This document shows positions 36,647-43,441 of a stretch of 64,000 bases of DNA, piece after piece. The notes below the pieces were generated by a model, which made no database searches, was not told where the DNA came from, and saw only the letters and a list, made by a program, of their open reading frames with translations. Numbering within the stretch: position 1 is the first letter of the stretch; each line of letters starts with the position of its first letter. Origin of the DNA: a virus; the IMG/VR virus record IMGVR_UViG_3300042893_000684, positions 40,427-104,426 of that record; one strand, written 5' to 3'. The translations under genes were made by a program, and so were the position numbers.

Positions 36647-37438
36647 ATGGCTAGAGAAATTGTAAGAAACCTTAAATTTAAAAAGCACACAGGAAAGTTT
36701 TTTGATCCTGAGTTGTTTGCTCAGTTACTTGATGAGTCATATCGTAATACTAAACGAGCAGACGGAGAGATGACCAAGAAGTCGTTTAGTCCAAGTTCGT
36801 TAGGTTATGGTCATGGTAAGTGTCCTAGATACTGGTACATGGCATTTTCTGGCGCAGTCTTTATTGATGATAACGATGCAGTTGCTGTTGCTAATATGGC
36901 ACAGGGAACTCAGGCGCATGAGCGACTACAGAAGCTTATTTCTACTATGCCAGAGTGGAGAGCGGAAGAAGAAGAAATTATTAATGAGTATCCACCAATC
37001 AGAGGCTTTATAGATCTTATTATGGAGTACGATGGCGAAACAGTAATTGGTGAAATTAAAACGGCAAAGCAAGAGGTGTGGGACGCCAGACAATCAGAGA
37101 TGAAGCCTACAGACAACCACATGCTACAACTTCTTACCTACATGAAACTGAAGAATGCTAAAGAAGGATTCTTTCTGTATGAGAATAAGAATACTCAAGA
37201 AGTCCTAGTTATTCCAATTTCTATGAACGAAAAGAATACAAGGATTATCGAGGAGACCTTTGCCTGGATGTGCGAAGTCTGGGATAATTTTAAAGATGGG
37301 GATCTTCCAAAAAGACCTGAAGGTGCTACTAAATCAAAGATGCCTTGTACTTACTGCCCAGTTAAGAAGGAGTGCTACGCAAAGGGTGGACCTGTAGGCA
37401 CTGTTGAAATTGATTTGTTTTCGGTATCTAATATATGA
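36647..37438 (+). CDS. Cas4/RecB-like PD-(D/E)XK nuclease
   Basis: This 263-residue protein shows PD-(D/E)XK nuclease motifs: the G-x3-H of GTQAHE (about 86-91), the acidic residue in IRGFIDLI (about 117-124) and GEIKTA (about 134-139), followed by a Gln in the MLQLLTYMK helix. Four cysteines, one in GKCPRYWY (about 57) and three in CTYCPVKKEC (about 236-245), fit the Cas4/AddB-type iron-sulfur clasp. There are no CRISPR genes nearby, so a phage exonuclease for recombination with RecA is the likely role. Confidence 0.85.
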   Translation: MAREIVRNLKFKKHTGKFFDPELFAQLLDESYRNTKRADGEMTKKSFSPSSLGYGHGKCPRYWYMAFSGAVFIDDNDAVAVANMAQGTQAHERLQKLISTMPEWRAEEEEIINEYPPIRGFIDLIMEYDGETVIGEIKTAKQEVWDARQSEMKPTDNHMLQLLTYMKLKNAKEGFFLYENKNTQEVLVIPISMNEKNTRIIEETFAWMCEVWDNFKDGDLPKRPEGATKSKMPCTYCPVKKECYAKGGPVGTVEIDLFSVSNI

Positions 37439-37713
37439 TTTGCGCTAACTCTGAATGTAAAAAAGATTTTGTGCCTAAGACGCACAATCAAAAATACTGT
37501 ACAGATGAGTGTTGCCGTGTTGCAACCAACAGAAGAATTATGGAAAAGTATTACGAAAAGAAAGCCATTAGGGGCGGTGCTGCAAGGCCTTGCTCAAAAT
37601 GTAAAGCTCAGTTAAGCAGGTATAACAATTCAATGCTATGCTCAACTTGTGAGAAAAGCATTAATATAGATATTAAAAATAAATTATTTAGGATGATTGA
37701 TGACGCTAGCTAG
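37435..37713 (+). CDS. Double zinc-finger protein
   Basis: This 92-residue protein overlaps the nuclease stop by four bases. Two cysteine clusters are visible: CANSECKKDF with KYCTDEC (residues 3-27) and PCSKCKA with MLCSTC (about 53-72). The first resembles a treble-clef zinc finger seen near HNH proteins. The charged helix between them is basic. A DNA-binding role is plausible. Confidence 0.6.
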   Translation: MICANSECKKDFVPKTHNQKYCTDECCRVATNRRIMEKYYEKKAIRGGAARPCSKCKAQLSRYNNSMLCSTCEKSINIDIKNKLFRMIDDAS

Positions 37714-38266
37714 TTTAAAAAAGACACAAGCAGATAGAGTTCTTGGCATAGATGCTTCAACAAACTCTATTGCTTTTTGCTTGATGGAAAATGATGTCCC
37801 ATTAAAGTGGGGCAAGATTGAACTGCGTGGCCTTGATATATATGAAAAGATACACGATGCAAAGAATAAAATGCATTCAATGCTTGAAGAGTTAAGATCA
37901 GACTATATTGTCGTTGAAGGTGCTGTGTTTGTAAAATCAGCAGATGCTGTAATTAAACTATCATATGTTTATGGAGTAGTTATAGCAGAATTGATGTCTA
38001 CTGGAGCAAAGGTTATTACAATAGCCCCATCCTCTTGGCAGGCATACATCGGCAATAGGAACCCAACGAAAGAAGAGAAGCAGGCAATAAGAGCACTTAA
38101 CCCAGGCTATGCCGACTCCTGGTATCAAAACAAATTAAGGAACATGAGAAAGCAGAGAACTGCTGACTACTTTAACAGGAAGTATAATTTAAATGTGGTG
38201 GATTTTGACGTTGCAGATAGCTTTGGTATTGCACATTATGCTAACAAAGTACTAACAGAGCGATGA
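37700..38266 (+). CDS. RuvC-like Holliday junction resolvase
   Basis: The ATG at 37700 is preferred over a TTG directly before it. The 188-residue product has the RNase H-fold acidic series of RuvC: LGIDAS (about 14-19), IVVEGA (about 74-79) and a C-terminal DVADSFGIA (about 174-182). A Trp-containing APSSWQAYIG segment fits. It would cut branched DNA before packaging. It overlaps the previous gene by 14 bases and shares its stop with the next start. Confidence 0.82.
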   Translation: MTLASLKKTQADRVLGIDASTNSIAFCLMENDVPLKWGKIELRGLDIYEKIHDAKNKMHSMLEELRSDYIVVEGAVFVKSADAVIKLSYVYGVVIAELMSTGAKVITIAPSSWQAYIGNRNPTKEEKQAIRALNPGYADSWYQNKLRNMRKQRTADYFNRKYNLNVVDFDVADSFGIAHYANKVLTER

Positions 38267-38409
38267 AGTTATATCAAAGTAAAGATTGGCTACATAGAAG
38301 ATATGTGGTTCAAAAGAAAACGGTAACTGAAATTGCCGATGAATGTAAAGTCTCTGCTATGACCATACAGAGATATCTAGAACAGTTTCAATTAATTAGG
38401 AGAAGATGA
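38263..38409 (+). CDS. 48-residue helix-turn-helix protein
   Basis: The frame begins in an ATGA overlap with the resolvase stop and ends overlapping the next start. The sequence reads as one helix-turn-helix: LHRRYVVQKKTVTEIADECKVS with the recognition helix near MTIQRYLEQF. It is basic overall. Such stand-alone helix-turn-helix mini-proteins occur in many actinophages. Likely a small DNA-binding regulator. Confidence 0.65.
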   Translation: MKLYQSKDWLHRRYVVQKKTVTEIADECKVSAMTIQRYLEQFQLIRRR

Positions 38410-38738
38410 TGCTAAAGGCGGTATTTGAGGATGTCAACAATTTTAATTGCAGTGATTTATATTTAAGATCAGTAGGTGCACCAGCAGGTAATAAGATCTG
38501 GGGAGCATGCCATGAAATTGCACATATGTTAATTGAAAAGAATATCTCGTACGGCAACTCTGCCCTTGAGCCAGCAAGAATATTTTCAACGGCGGACTCA
38601 ACAGAGCAATTAAAAGTTCGTATTGATGATAAATTAAATAGGGTAAAGAATAACCAAGGATATGCTGGAGACAATGATATTGATGATTTAATTGGATATT
38701 TAGTCCTATATAAGATTGCCAGGGCTAATTCTGATTGA
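38406..38738 (+). CDS. DUF1599/Nmad1-like protein
   Basis: This 110-residue helical protein has SYGNSAL (about 48-54) followed by KVRIDDKLNRVKN (about 70-82) and DIDDLIGYLVLYKIAR (about 91-106), a pattern I associate with the DUF1599 (nucleotide-modification-associated) family. These proteins occur near genes for modified DNA bases or nucleotide metabolism. The exact reaction is not known to me. It ends just before the terminase promoter. Confidence 0.55.
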   Translation: MMLKAVFEDVNNFNCSDLYLRSVGAPAGNKIWGACHEIAHMLIEKNISYGNSALEPARIFSTADSTEQLKVRIDDKLNRVKNNQGYAGDNDIDDLIGYLVLYKIARANSD

Positions 38739-38763
38739 CATTTTAGTCGACTGAAAGTATACT
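38735..38763 (+). promoter_or_regulatory. Leaderless terminase promoter
   Basis: TTGACA (38735-38740), a 17-base spacer and TATACT (38758-38763) form a near-consensus promoter. Six bases later the ATG at 38770 coincides with the predicted transcription start. There is no ribosome site. Confidence 0.85.
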
Positions 38764-38769
38764 GTATTA

Positions 38770-39306
38770 ATGAGCGAAATAGAATTGTCAGAACGTTTTG
38801 ACAGAATGAATAGGGTAGTTGAAGAACTTCTAAAAGGAAGCACACCCACACAGATTTCCACAATTACAGGAATACAGCGCAAGGAAGTCCTTGAGCTAAT
38901 CGATGACTGGAAAGACGTTGTACATAATGATAGCAACATCAGAGATCGTGCCCGAGAAGCCATCTCAGGGGCGGATCAACACTATGCCATGCTTATTAAA
39001 GAAGCGTGGAAGACTGTAGAAGATGCAGATCAATCTGGACAGTTAGCAGTCAAATCTGGTTCACTAAAGCTTATTGCAGACATAGAGACTAAAAGAATTG
39101 CAATGCTTCAATCAATTGGCGTCCTTGAAAATAATGAAATTGCATCTCAAATTGCAGAAACAGAACGCAAGCAAGACATTCTTGTTAAGATTTTAAAAGA
39201 AACTACATCAACATGCCCTAAGTGTAAGATGGAAGTTGCAAAGAGATTATCCCAAATAACTGGAGTAATCGAGTCAGTCCCAGTAGAGGAAGCCGATGTC
39301 GTTTGA
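38770..39306 (+). CDS. Terminase small subunit, putative
   Basis: This 178-residue helical protein directly precedes the large terminase gene. Residues 25-55 read as a helix-turn-helix (STPTQISTITGIQRKEVLELIDDW), as expected for the DNA-recognition part of small terminase. A long helix follows (60-125) and the end carries CPKC. The mRNA appears to be leaderless. It overlaps the large subunit gene by eleven bases. Confidence 0.72.
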   Translation: MSEIELSERFDRMNRVVEELLKGSTPTQISTITGIQRKEVLELIDDWKDVVHNDSNIRDRAREAISGADQHYAMLIKEAWKTVEDADQSGQLAVKSGSLKLIADIETKRIAMLQSIGVLENNEIASQIAETERKQDILVKILKETTSTCPKCKMEVAKRLSQITGVIESVPVEEADVV

Positions 39307-41098
39307 GTTTACCGACCTTATCGACATGCTTGATGGAGAGGAGTTCGATGAAAAACCAGTCGATCTTAAAACGTTTGTTAGAAGTCCAGAATACCTTGGG
39401 CTTCCAGAACTTTCCGACTATCAGTACACGCTTATCGAAAAAAGCTCGCAAATTTATAAAGATTCAACCCTTATCAAATTATTTGGAGAAGAAGAAGGAA
39501 GAATAAGATTTAAACAAACTGCAAATGAAGTAGTTGCTCAGCTTGGCAAAGGTTCAGGAAAAGATTACTGCTCAACAATTGCAGTTGCCTATATAGTATA
39601 TTTATTATTGTGCTTAAAAGACCCAGCCACATATTACGGAAAGCCTCCAGGAGATAGCATTGATATCATTAATATTGCTATTAACTCTCAGCAGGCAAGC
39701 AACGTATTCTTTAAAGGATTTAAAACAAGAATTGAAAAGTCCCCTTGGTTTGCAGGAAGATACACAGACAAAGCAGCAGAAGTTAAGTTTGATAAAGCAA
39801 TAACAGTACACTCAGGCCACTCAGAGCGTGAAGCCTGGGAAGGATATAACGTTATCGTTGTTATTCTAGATGAGATTTCTGGCTTTGCAATTGAAAATAC
39901 AACAGGGCACGACCAAGCAAAAACAGGTGCGGCTATATATGACATGTATCGTGCATCAGTAGACTCTCGTTTTCCAGACTTCGGCAAAGTTATTTTGCTT
40001 TCATTCCCCAGATACAAAAACGATTATATTCAGCAAAGATACAATGCCGTCGTAGCTGACGTTGAAACAGTTGTTCGTGATCATCGGTTTAAGATGGATG
40101 AAGATCTACCAGATGGAACAGTAGGAAATGAGTTTGAGATTCAATGGGAGGAAGACCATATCCTTTCATATAAAATTCCTAGAGTATACGCTTTAAAGAG
40201 ACCAACTTGGGAAGTTAATCCAGTAAGAAAGATTGATGACTTTAAGGTTGCATTTTTTACAAACCCTATGGACGCTTTATCACGTTTTGCATGTATGCCA
40301 CCTGATGCAGTTGATGCATTCTTTAAGTCAAGAGAAAAGGTTGAGAAGGCTTTTAATAAAGCCCACCTAGCAGTAGATAACTTTGGTAGATTAGAAGAAT
40401 GGTTTATACCAGATCCAGATAAAGAATACTTTATACACGTTGACCTTGCTCAAAAACATGACCACTGTGCAGTTGCAATGGCTCACGTTAACAAATGGGT
40501 TAACATAAAAGTAACAGATACCTATTCACAGCCTGCACCAATTATTGAAATAGATGCAGTAAGATTTTGGACACCAACAAAAGATAAGTCTGTAGACTTT
40601 ACAGAAGTTAAAGACTATATTCTTTCATTAAAAACAAGAGGATTTAAAATTCGTGTATGTACCTTTGACAGATGGAATTCACATGATATGATGCAACAAC
40701 TAAAACAATACGGCATCAATACAGAAATTCTGTCTGTCGCTAAAAAACATTACGATGATATGGCAATGGTTGTTGCCGAAGAAAGAGTAGTCGGACCACA
40801 CATACCATTGCTTATAGACGAGCTATGCCAGCTTAGAATTATGAGAGACAAGGTTGACCACCCAAGAAAAGGCTCTAAGGATTTAGCGGACGCAGTGTGC
40901 GGATCAATTTATAATTCAATAAGCAGGAGCAAATTTGATTCTAATCAAGAAGTTAATATACACACCTATGAGTCAATGAGTTACGACAATGATTTTGGAA
41001 CAGAGGCAGACGGAGAAACAAATTCTTATAATATGATTAGGGCTCCAAGAATGCCAGAAAATTTAAAAGACGCAATGGACAGGATGCAAATAATATGA
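39296..41098 (+). CDS. terL: Terminase large subunit
   Basis: This 600-residue protein has an N-terminal packaging ATPase with Walker A QLGKGSGKD (about 83-91) and Walker B VIVVILDE (about 186-193), and a C-terminal RNase H-like nuclease with aspartates in FIHVDLAQKHD (about 380), CTFDRWN (about 460) and DLADAV (about 528). It pumps DNA into the head and cuts it. A good AGAGGAAG ribosome site lies within the small subunit gene. Confidence 0.92.
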   Translation: MSFEFTDLIDMLDGEEFDEKPVDLKTFVRSPEYLGLPELSDYQYTLIEKSSQIYKDSTLIKLFGEEEGRIRFKQTANEVVAQLGKGSGKDYCSTIAVAYIVYLLLCLKDPATYYGKPPGDSIDIINIAINSQQASNVFFKGFKTRIEKSPWFAGRYTDKAAEVKFDKAITVHSGHSEREAWEGYNVIVVILDEISGFAIENTTGHDQAKTGAAIYDMYRASVDSRFPDFGKVILLSFPRYKNDYIQQRYNAVVADVETVVRDHRFKMDEDLPDGTVGNEFEIQWEEDHILSYKIPRVYALKRPTWEVNPVRKIDDFKVAFFTNPMDALSRFACMPPDAVDAFFKSREKVEKAFNKAHLAVDNFGRLEEWFIPDPDKEYFIHVDLAQKHDHCAVAMAHVNKWVNIKVTDTYSQPAPIIEIDAVRFWTPTKDKSVDFTEVKDYILSLKTRGFKIRVCTFDRWNSHDMMQQLKQYGINTEILSVAKKHYDDMAMVVAEERVVGPHIPLLIDELCQLRIMRDKVDHPRKGSKDLADAVCGSIYNSISRSKFDSNQEVNIHTYESMSYDNDFGTEADGETNSYNMIRAPRMPENLKDAMDRMQII

Positions 41099-41343
41099 GC
41101 ACGTATCAAGAAAAAGCAAAAGAATGTAAGTGCTGTGGAAAACACGTACCACTACCTACTGTATTAAAAGAATATAATGGAATAGTTCTTTGCCCAACTA
41201 CATTCTCTAATGTAATTGAGTATAAAAGAATATGGAAACTCGCTGGTCACAGACCAATGGGAAATATTAGAAAACATTTTTCAGATTATGTTCAGCAAAT
41301 AGTTGAAGCAACTATTGACAAAAATGAAGACGGCACGTTATAA
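41095..41343 (+). CDS. Small zinc-binding protein after terminase
   Basis: This 82-residue protein begins in an ATGA overlap with the terminase stop. CKCCGK (about 11-16) and a Cys in VLCPTT suggest a metal site; the remainder is basic and helical (EYKRIWKLAGHRP). Its 3' end contains the promoter of the tRNA cluster. Function unknown. Confidence 0.6.
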   Translation: MSTYQEKAKECKCCGKHVPLPTVLKEYNGIVLCPTTFSNVIEYKRIWKLAGHRPMGNIRKHFSDYVQQIVEATIDKNEDGTL

Positions 41344-41344
41344 T
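41315..41344 (+). promoter_or_regulatory. Promoter of tRNA cluster
   Basis: TTGACA (41315-41320) and TATAAT (41339-41344), spaced by 18 bases, lie inside the 3' end of the preceding gene. The predicted start at about 41351 is only four bases before the first tRNA. Confidence 0.82.
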
Positions 41345-41354
41345 AGACTTCTAA

Positions 41355-41428
41355 GCAACAATAGCTTAGTTGGTTAAAGCCCCGAACTCATAATTCGGTA
41401 ATCGTAGGTTCAAGTCCTACTTGTTGCA
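41355..41428 (+). tRNA. tRNA with CAT anticodon (Met or Ile2)
   Basis: All four arms fold: acceptor GCAACAA/TTGTTGC, D arm GCTT/AAGC, anticodon arm CCGAA/TTCGG with loop CTCATAA, T arm GTAGG/CCTAC. The discriminator is A and CCA is not encoded. CAT can be elongator Met or, with lysidine, an Ile tRNA for AUA; the latter would suit this AT-rich genome. Confidence 0.92.
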
Positions 41429-41440
41429 CAGGGAGACAAT

Positions 41441-41761
41441 ATGACAGAAGACGAAGCAAATGATGCAAGGCTTGCATACTACTTAGAAATAGGTGCCGTA
41501 AGTTTTGAAGGTGTTGATGAAAACGGAGAAATAATTTATTCAATTAGTGATAGTGCAAAAGAATTAGCTCCAGAGCTTTGGCAATCACATATAGACTATG
41601 TAGATAAGTCTTTAATGGATTTGTATGAAAAAGGTCTTGCCCATATTGAGTACAATGAAGATTTAGAAGCAATTATTAGCTTAAGCCCAGAGGGCCAAAA
41701 GCTTGCAAAAGAAATGGGATTGATTGAAATGGATCTGGATCAAGATATTCCAAATGATTAG
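41441..41761 (+). CDS. Unknown acidic protein between tRNAs
   Basis: This 106-residue acidic protein lies between tRNA genes and has a GGGAG ribosome site. The strand-turn-helix pattern (residues 15-30 with GENGEIIYSIS-like sequence, and helices from 48) resembles a small winged-helix, but no positive face is visible. Function unknown. Confidence 0.6.
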   Translation: MTEDEANDARLAYYLEIGAVSFEGVDENGEIIYSISDSAKELAPELWQSHIDYVDKSLMDLYEKGLAHIEYNEDLEAIISLSPEGQKLAKEMGLIEMDLDQDIPND

Positions 41762-41766
41762 TCTAT

Positions 41767-41839
41767 GCCTTCGTAGCTCAGGGGATAGAGCGAGACTCTT
41801 CTAAGGTCTGCGTCGCAGGTTCGATTCCTGCCGAGGGCA
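41767..41839 (+). tRNA. tRNA-Arg (TCT)
   Basis: Acceptor GCCTTCG/CGAGGGC, D arm GCTC/GAGC, anticodon loop CTTCTAA with TCT, and T arm GCAGG/CCTGC fold well. It reads AGA, the main arginine codon of the tape measure and many right-arm genes. Confidence 0.94.
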
Positions 41840-41843
41840 CAAT

Positions 41844-41914
41844 GCGGATGTTGCATATTGGTAGTGCCTCTGCCTTCCAAGCAGAAGGGGTGAGTTCGAT
41901 TCTCATCATCCGCT
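41844..41914 (+). tRNA. tRNA-Gly (TCC)
   Basis: Acceptor GCGGATG/CATCCGC, anticodon arm TCTGC/GCAGA with loop CTTCCAA and T arm GTGAG/CTCAT fold. It reads GGA, a frequent glycine codon here. It begins five bases after the Arg tRNA, so both are probably processed from one transcript. Confidence 0.93.
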
Positions 41915-41926
41915 CAAATAAAAAAA

Positions 41927-41935
41927 TGCTATACT
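41927..41935 (+). promoter_or_regulatory. Promoter for Ala/Lys-rich protein and nuclease
   Basis: An extended -10 (TGC then TATACT, 41930-41935) follows the Gly tRNA. Six bases later an ATG (41942) opens a five-codon frame that ends before the AAGGAG site of the gene at 41970. Confidence 0.6.
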
Positions 41936-41969
41936 AATCATATGCAGTACAAAAAATAAGGAGAACAAG

Positions 41970-42179
41970 ATGAACGTTTTAAAAAAGCTTAAGGATTTTT
42001 TTGGAGTTAAAGAAGATGTCTATTCTGTAAACATAGATGAGATTTTAGCACCAGCCAAGAAGGCTGCCAAGAAAGCTCCAGCAAAGAAGGTAGCCAAGAA
42101 GGCTCCTGCAAAAAAGACAGCTAAAAAGGCACCAGTCAAGAAGGTGGCTAAGAAAGCGCCAACTAAGAAGGCTAAGTAA
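41970..42179 (+). CDS. Histone H1-like Ala/Lys-rich protein
   Basis: This 69-residue protein has a short amphipathic N-terminus (NVLKKLKDFFGV) and, from about residue 27, repeats of the type KKAPAKK and KKVAKKA. This is the tail type seen in H1-like and actinobacterial HU proteins, which bind DNA by charge. It lacks the HU core. It could condense phage or host DNA. AAGGAG lies eight bases upstream and the stop overlaps the nuclease start. Confidence 0.72.
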   Translation: MNVLKKLKDFFGVKEDVYSVNIDEILAPAKKAAKKAPAKKVAKKAPAKKTAKKAPVKKVAKKAPTKKAK

Positions 42180-42583
42180 TGTTTGAGTACTACGTTAAAA
42201 AGGTTACAAAGGTTGTAGACGGAGATACCATCGATGTAGATATTGATCTTGGATTTGATATCTCATTTAGCTCACGAGTTAGGTTGGCGGGAATAGATAC
42301 TCCTGAAAGCCGTACCACAGACAAAATGGAAAAAGCGCTTGGCCTTGAATCTAAAGAGTATTTAAAGAAAGCAATTGATGCATCTAAGACTGTTGTTATT
42401 AAAACAGAAAAAATGGACTCATCAGAAAAATACGGGCGTATTCTTGGATGGCTATTCCTAGACGGATCTAAAGTATCAGTCAATGAACAAATGATTGCCG
42501 ATGGATATGCTTGGGGATACCTAGGGGATACCAAGGTAAAGGACTTTGAAGCACTTGCTAAAGTAAGGGCTAAGAAGAAATAG
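42179..42583 (+). CDS. Staphylococcal nuclease-like (SNase) protein
   Basis: This 134-residue protein has the thermonuclease motifs: VVDGDTIDV (12-20), RLAGIDTPE (about 38-46, with the catalytic Arg), KYGRILG (about 83-89, second catalytic Arg) and a final GYAWGY. No signal peptide is present, so it probably acts inside the cell on host DNA or RNA. It is coupled to the Ala/Lys-rich gene. Confidence 0.85.
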   Translation: MFEYYVKKVTKVVDGDTIDVDIDLGFDISFSSRVRLAGIDTPESRTTDKMEKALGLESKEYLKKAIDASKTVVIKTEKMDSSEKYGRILGWLFLDGSKVSVNEQMIADGYAWGYLGDTKVKDFEALAKVRAKKK

Positions 42584-42600
42584 ACAAGATATAAATATTT

Positions 42601-42642
42601 TGCTATAATAGTATACGGACTGCTCAATAGAGGGTCCGTATA
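42601..42642 (+). promoter_or_regulatory. Promoter with 9-bp 5'-end hairpin
   Basis: An extended -10 (TGC then TATAAT, 42604-42609) is followed at the predicted start by a perfect nine-base stem: TATACGGAC (42612-42620) with GTCCGTATA (42634-42642). The Hsp20 gene follows with GGGGAAT before its ATG. Confidence 0.65.
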
Positions 42643-42671
42643 TTAATTTATTCGCTTGAAAGGGGAATAAC

Positions 42672-43088
42672 ATGGTAACACAATTCGCAATGGATCTATT
42701 TAATGATCCTTTTTTTATTGGCTTTAACAGGGACCTAGCCCGTCTAAATAGTGCACACAAAATTAACTCTCAATCATATCCTCCATATGATCTTCTTAAA
42801 TTAGATGAAGACACATATAGGCTATCACTTGCTATTGCAGGATTTACCAAAGAAGATGTAAGTGTTTCAGTGGAAGATGGAACGCTTATTATTAAGGGTG
42901 AAATTGTAGAGGTTACAGATGCAGAAATTGTTCACAAAGGTATTGCTGGTAGAAAGTTCGTAAGATCTTTTGCTCTAGGTGAATACATGGAAGTATCTGG
43001 TGCAGAGCTAAAGGACGGCATGCTACATATTAATGTTGATCGCATTGTTCCAGAAGAAAAAAAGCCTAAAGCAATTAAAATCAAGTAA
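42672..43088 (+). CDS. Small heat shock protein (Hsp20 family)
   Basis: This 138-residue protein has an alpha-crystallin domain (about residues 36-125): YDLLKLDEDTYRLSLAIAGFTKEDVSVSVEDGTLIIKGE with the following strands, and an IKI-like C-terminal tail (KAIKIK) that usually inserts into neighbouring subunits. It prevents protein aggregation and may help virion protein folding. Its leader RNA begins with a strong hairpin. Confidence 0.87.
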   Translation: MVTQFAMDLFNDPFFIGFNRDLARLNSAHKINSQSYPPYDLLKLDEDTYRLSLAIAGFTKEDVSVSVEDGTLIIKGEIVEVTDAEIVHKGIAGRKFVRSFALGEYMEVSGAELKDGMLHINVDRIVPEEKKPKAIKIK

Positions 43089-43100
43089 GGTATAATAGAA

Positions 43101-43169
43101 ATCTGCACCCCGTCACTGGGAAGTCGCAGATAGCGGGCCGTTACCCGCAGGATGGACCTGAGTATGTCC
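43101..43169 (+). ncRNA. Structured leader RNA or small RNA, unknown class
   Basis: A -10 element TATAAT (43091-43096) after the Hsp20 stop predicts a start near 43103. The RNA can form three stems: ATCTGC/GCAGAT (43101-43106 with 43126-43131) enclosing a CCC/GGG pair, GCGGG/CCCGC (43133-43137 with 43144-43148) and GGAC/GTCC (43154-43157 with 43166-43169). Single-stranded AAACTGCTC follows and then the FmdB-like gene. No T-run ends it, so a 5' leader is as likely as a separate RNA. I could not match it to a known riboswitch. Confidence 0.55.
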
Positions 43170-43201
43170 CGAAACTGCTCATTATAATTAAAGGATAGGT
43201 A

Positions 43202-43390
43202 ATGCCAGTATACGAATACAAGTGCTCATATGATGATGCACATCCAACAATGTCAGTACATAGATCTATTAATGATAATGATCCAGGATACACATGCGTA
43301 GAGTGTGAAGCAAATATGACAAGACACTTTACACCGTTCGGCATACAGTTTAAAGGTAACGGGTTTTATAAAACAGACAATCCTAAATAG
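43202..43390 (+). CDS. FmdB-family zinc-ribbon protein
   Basis: This 62-residue protein begins MPVYEYKC and has a CVEC pair (about 36-39), then a C-terminal GIQFKGNGFYKTD that is typical of the FmdB putative regulatory family. The zinc ribbon may bind nucleic acid; the role of the family is unclear. It lies downstream of the structured leader RNA and has AAAGGAT as ribosome site. Confidence 0.78.
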   Translation: MPVYEYKCSYDDAHPTMSVHRSINDNDPGYTCVECEANMTRHFTPFGIQFKGNGFYKTDNPK

Positions 43391-43395
43391 TTCAA

Positions 43396-43404
43396 TGATA
43401 TAAT
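43396..43404 (+). promoter_or_regulatory. Promoter of PA14-domain gene
   Basis: An extended -10 (TGA then TATAAT, 43399-43404) precedes the gene by 37 bases, with AGGAG before the TTG start. No good -35 is visible. Confidence 0.5.
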
Positions 43405-43441
43405 TAACTAAGCAGACATAGTGTTTGTTTAGGAGTTATAG

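Noticed and set aside
43181-43195. Second TATAAT (43183-43188) as the true promoter of the FmdB-like gene, making the upstream RNA irrelevant
   Set aside because: It cannot be excluded, but it does not explain the three GC-rich stems or the first -10 box; both promoters may be used.
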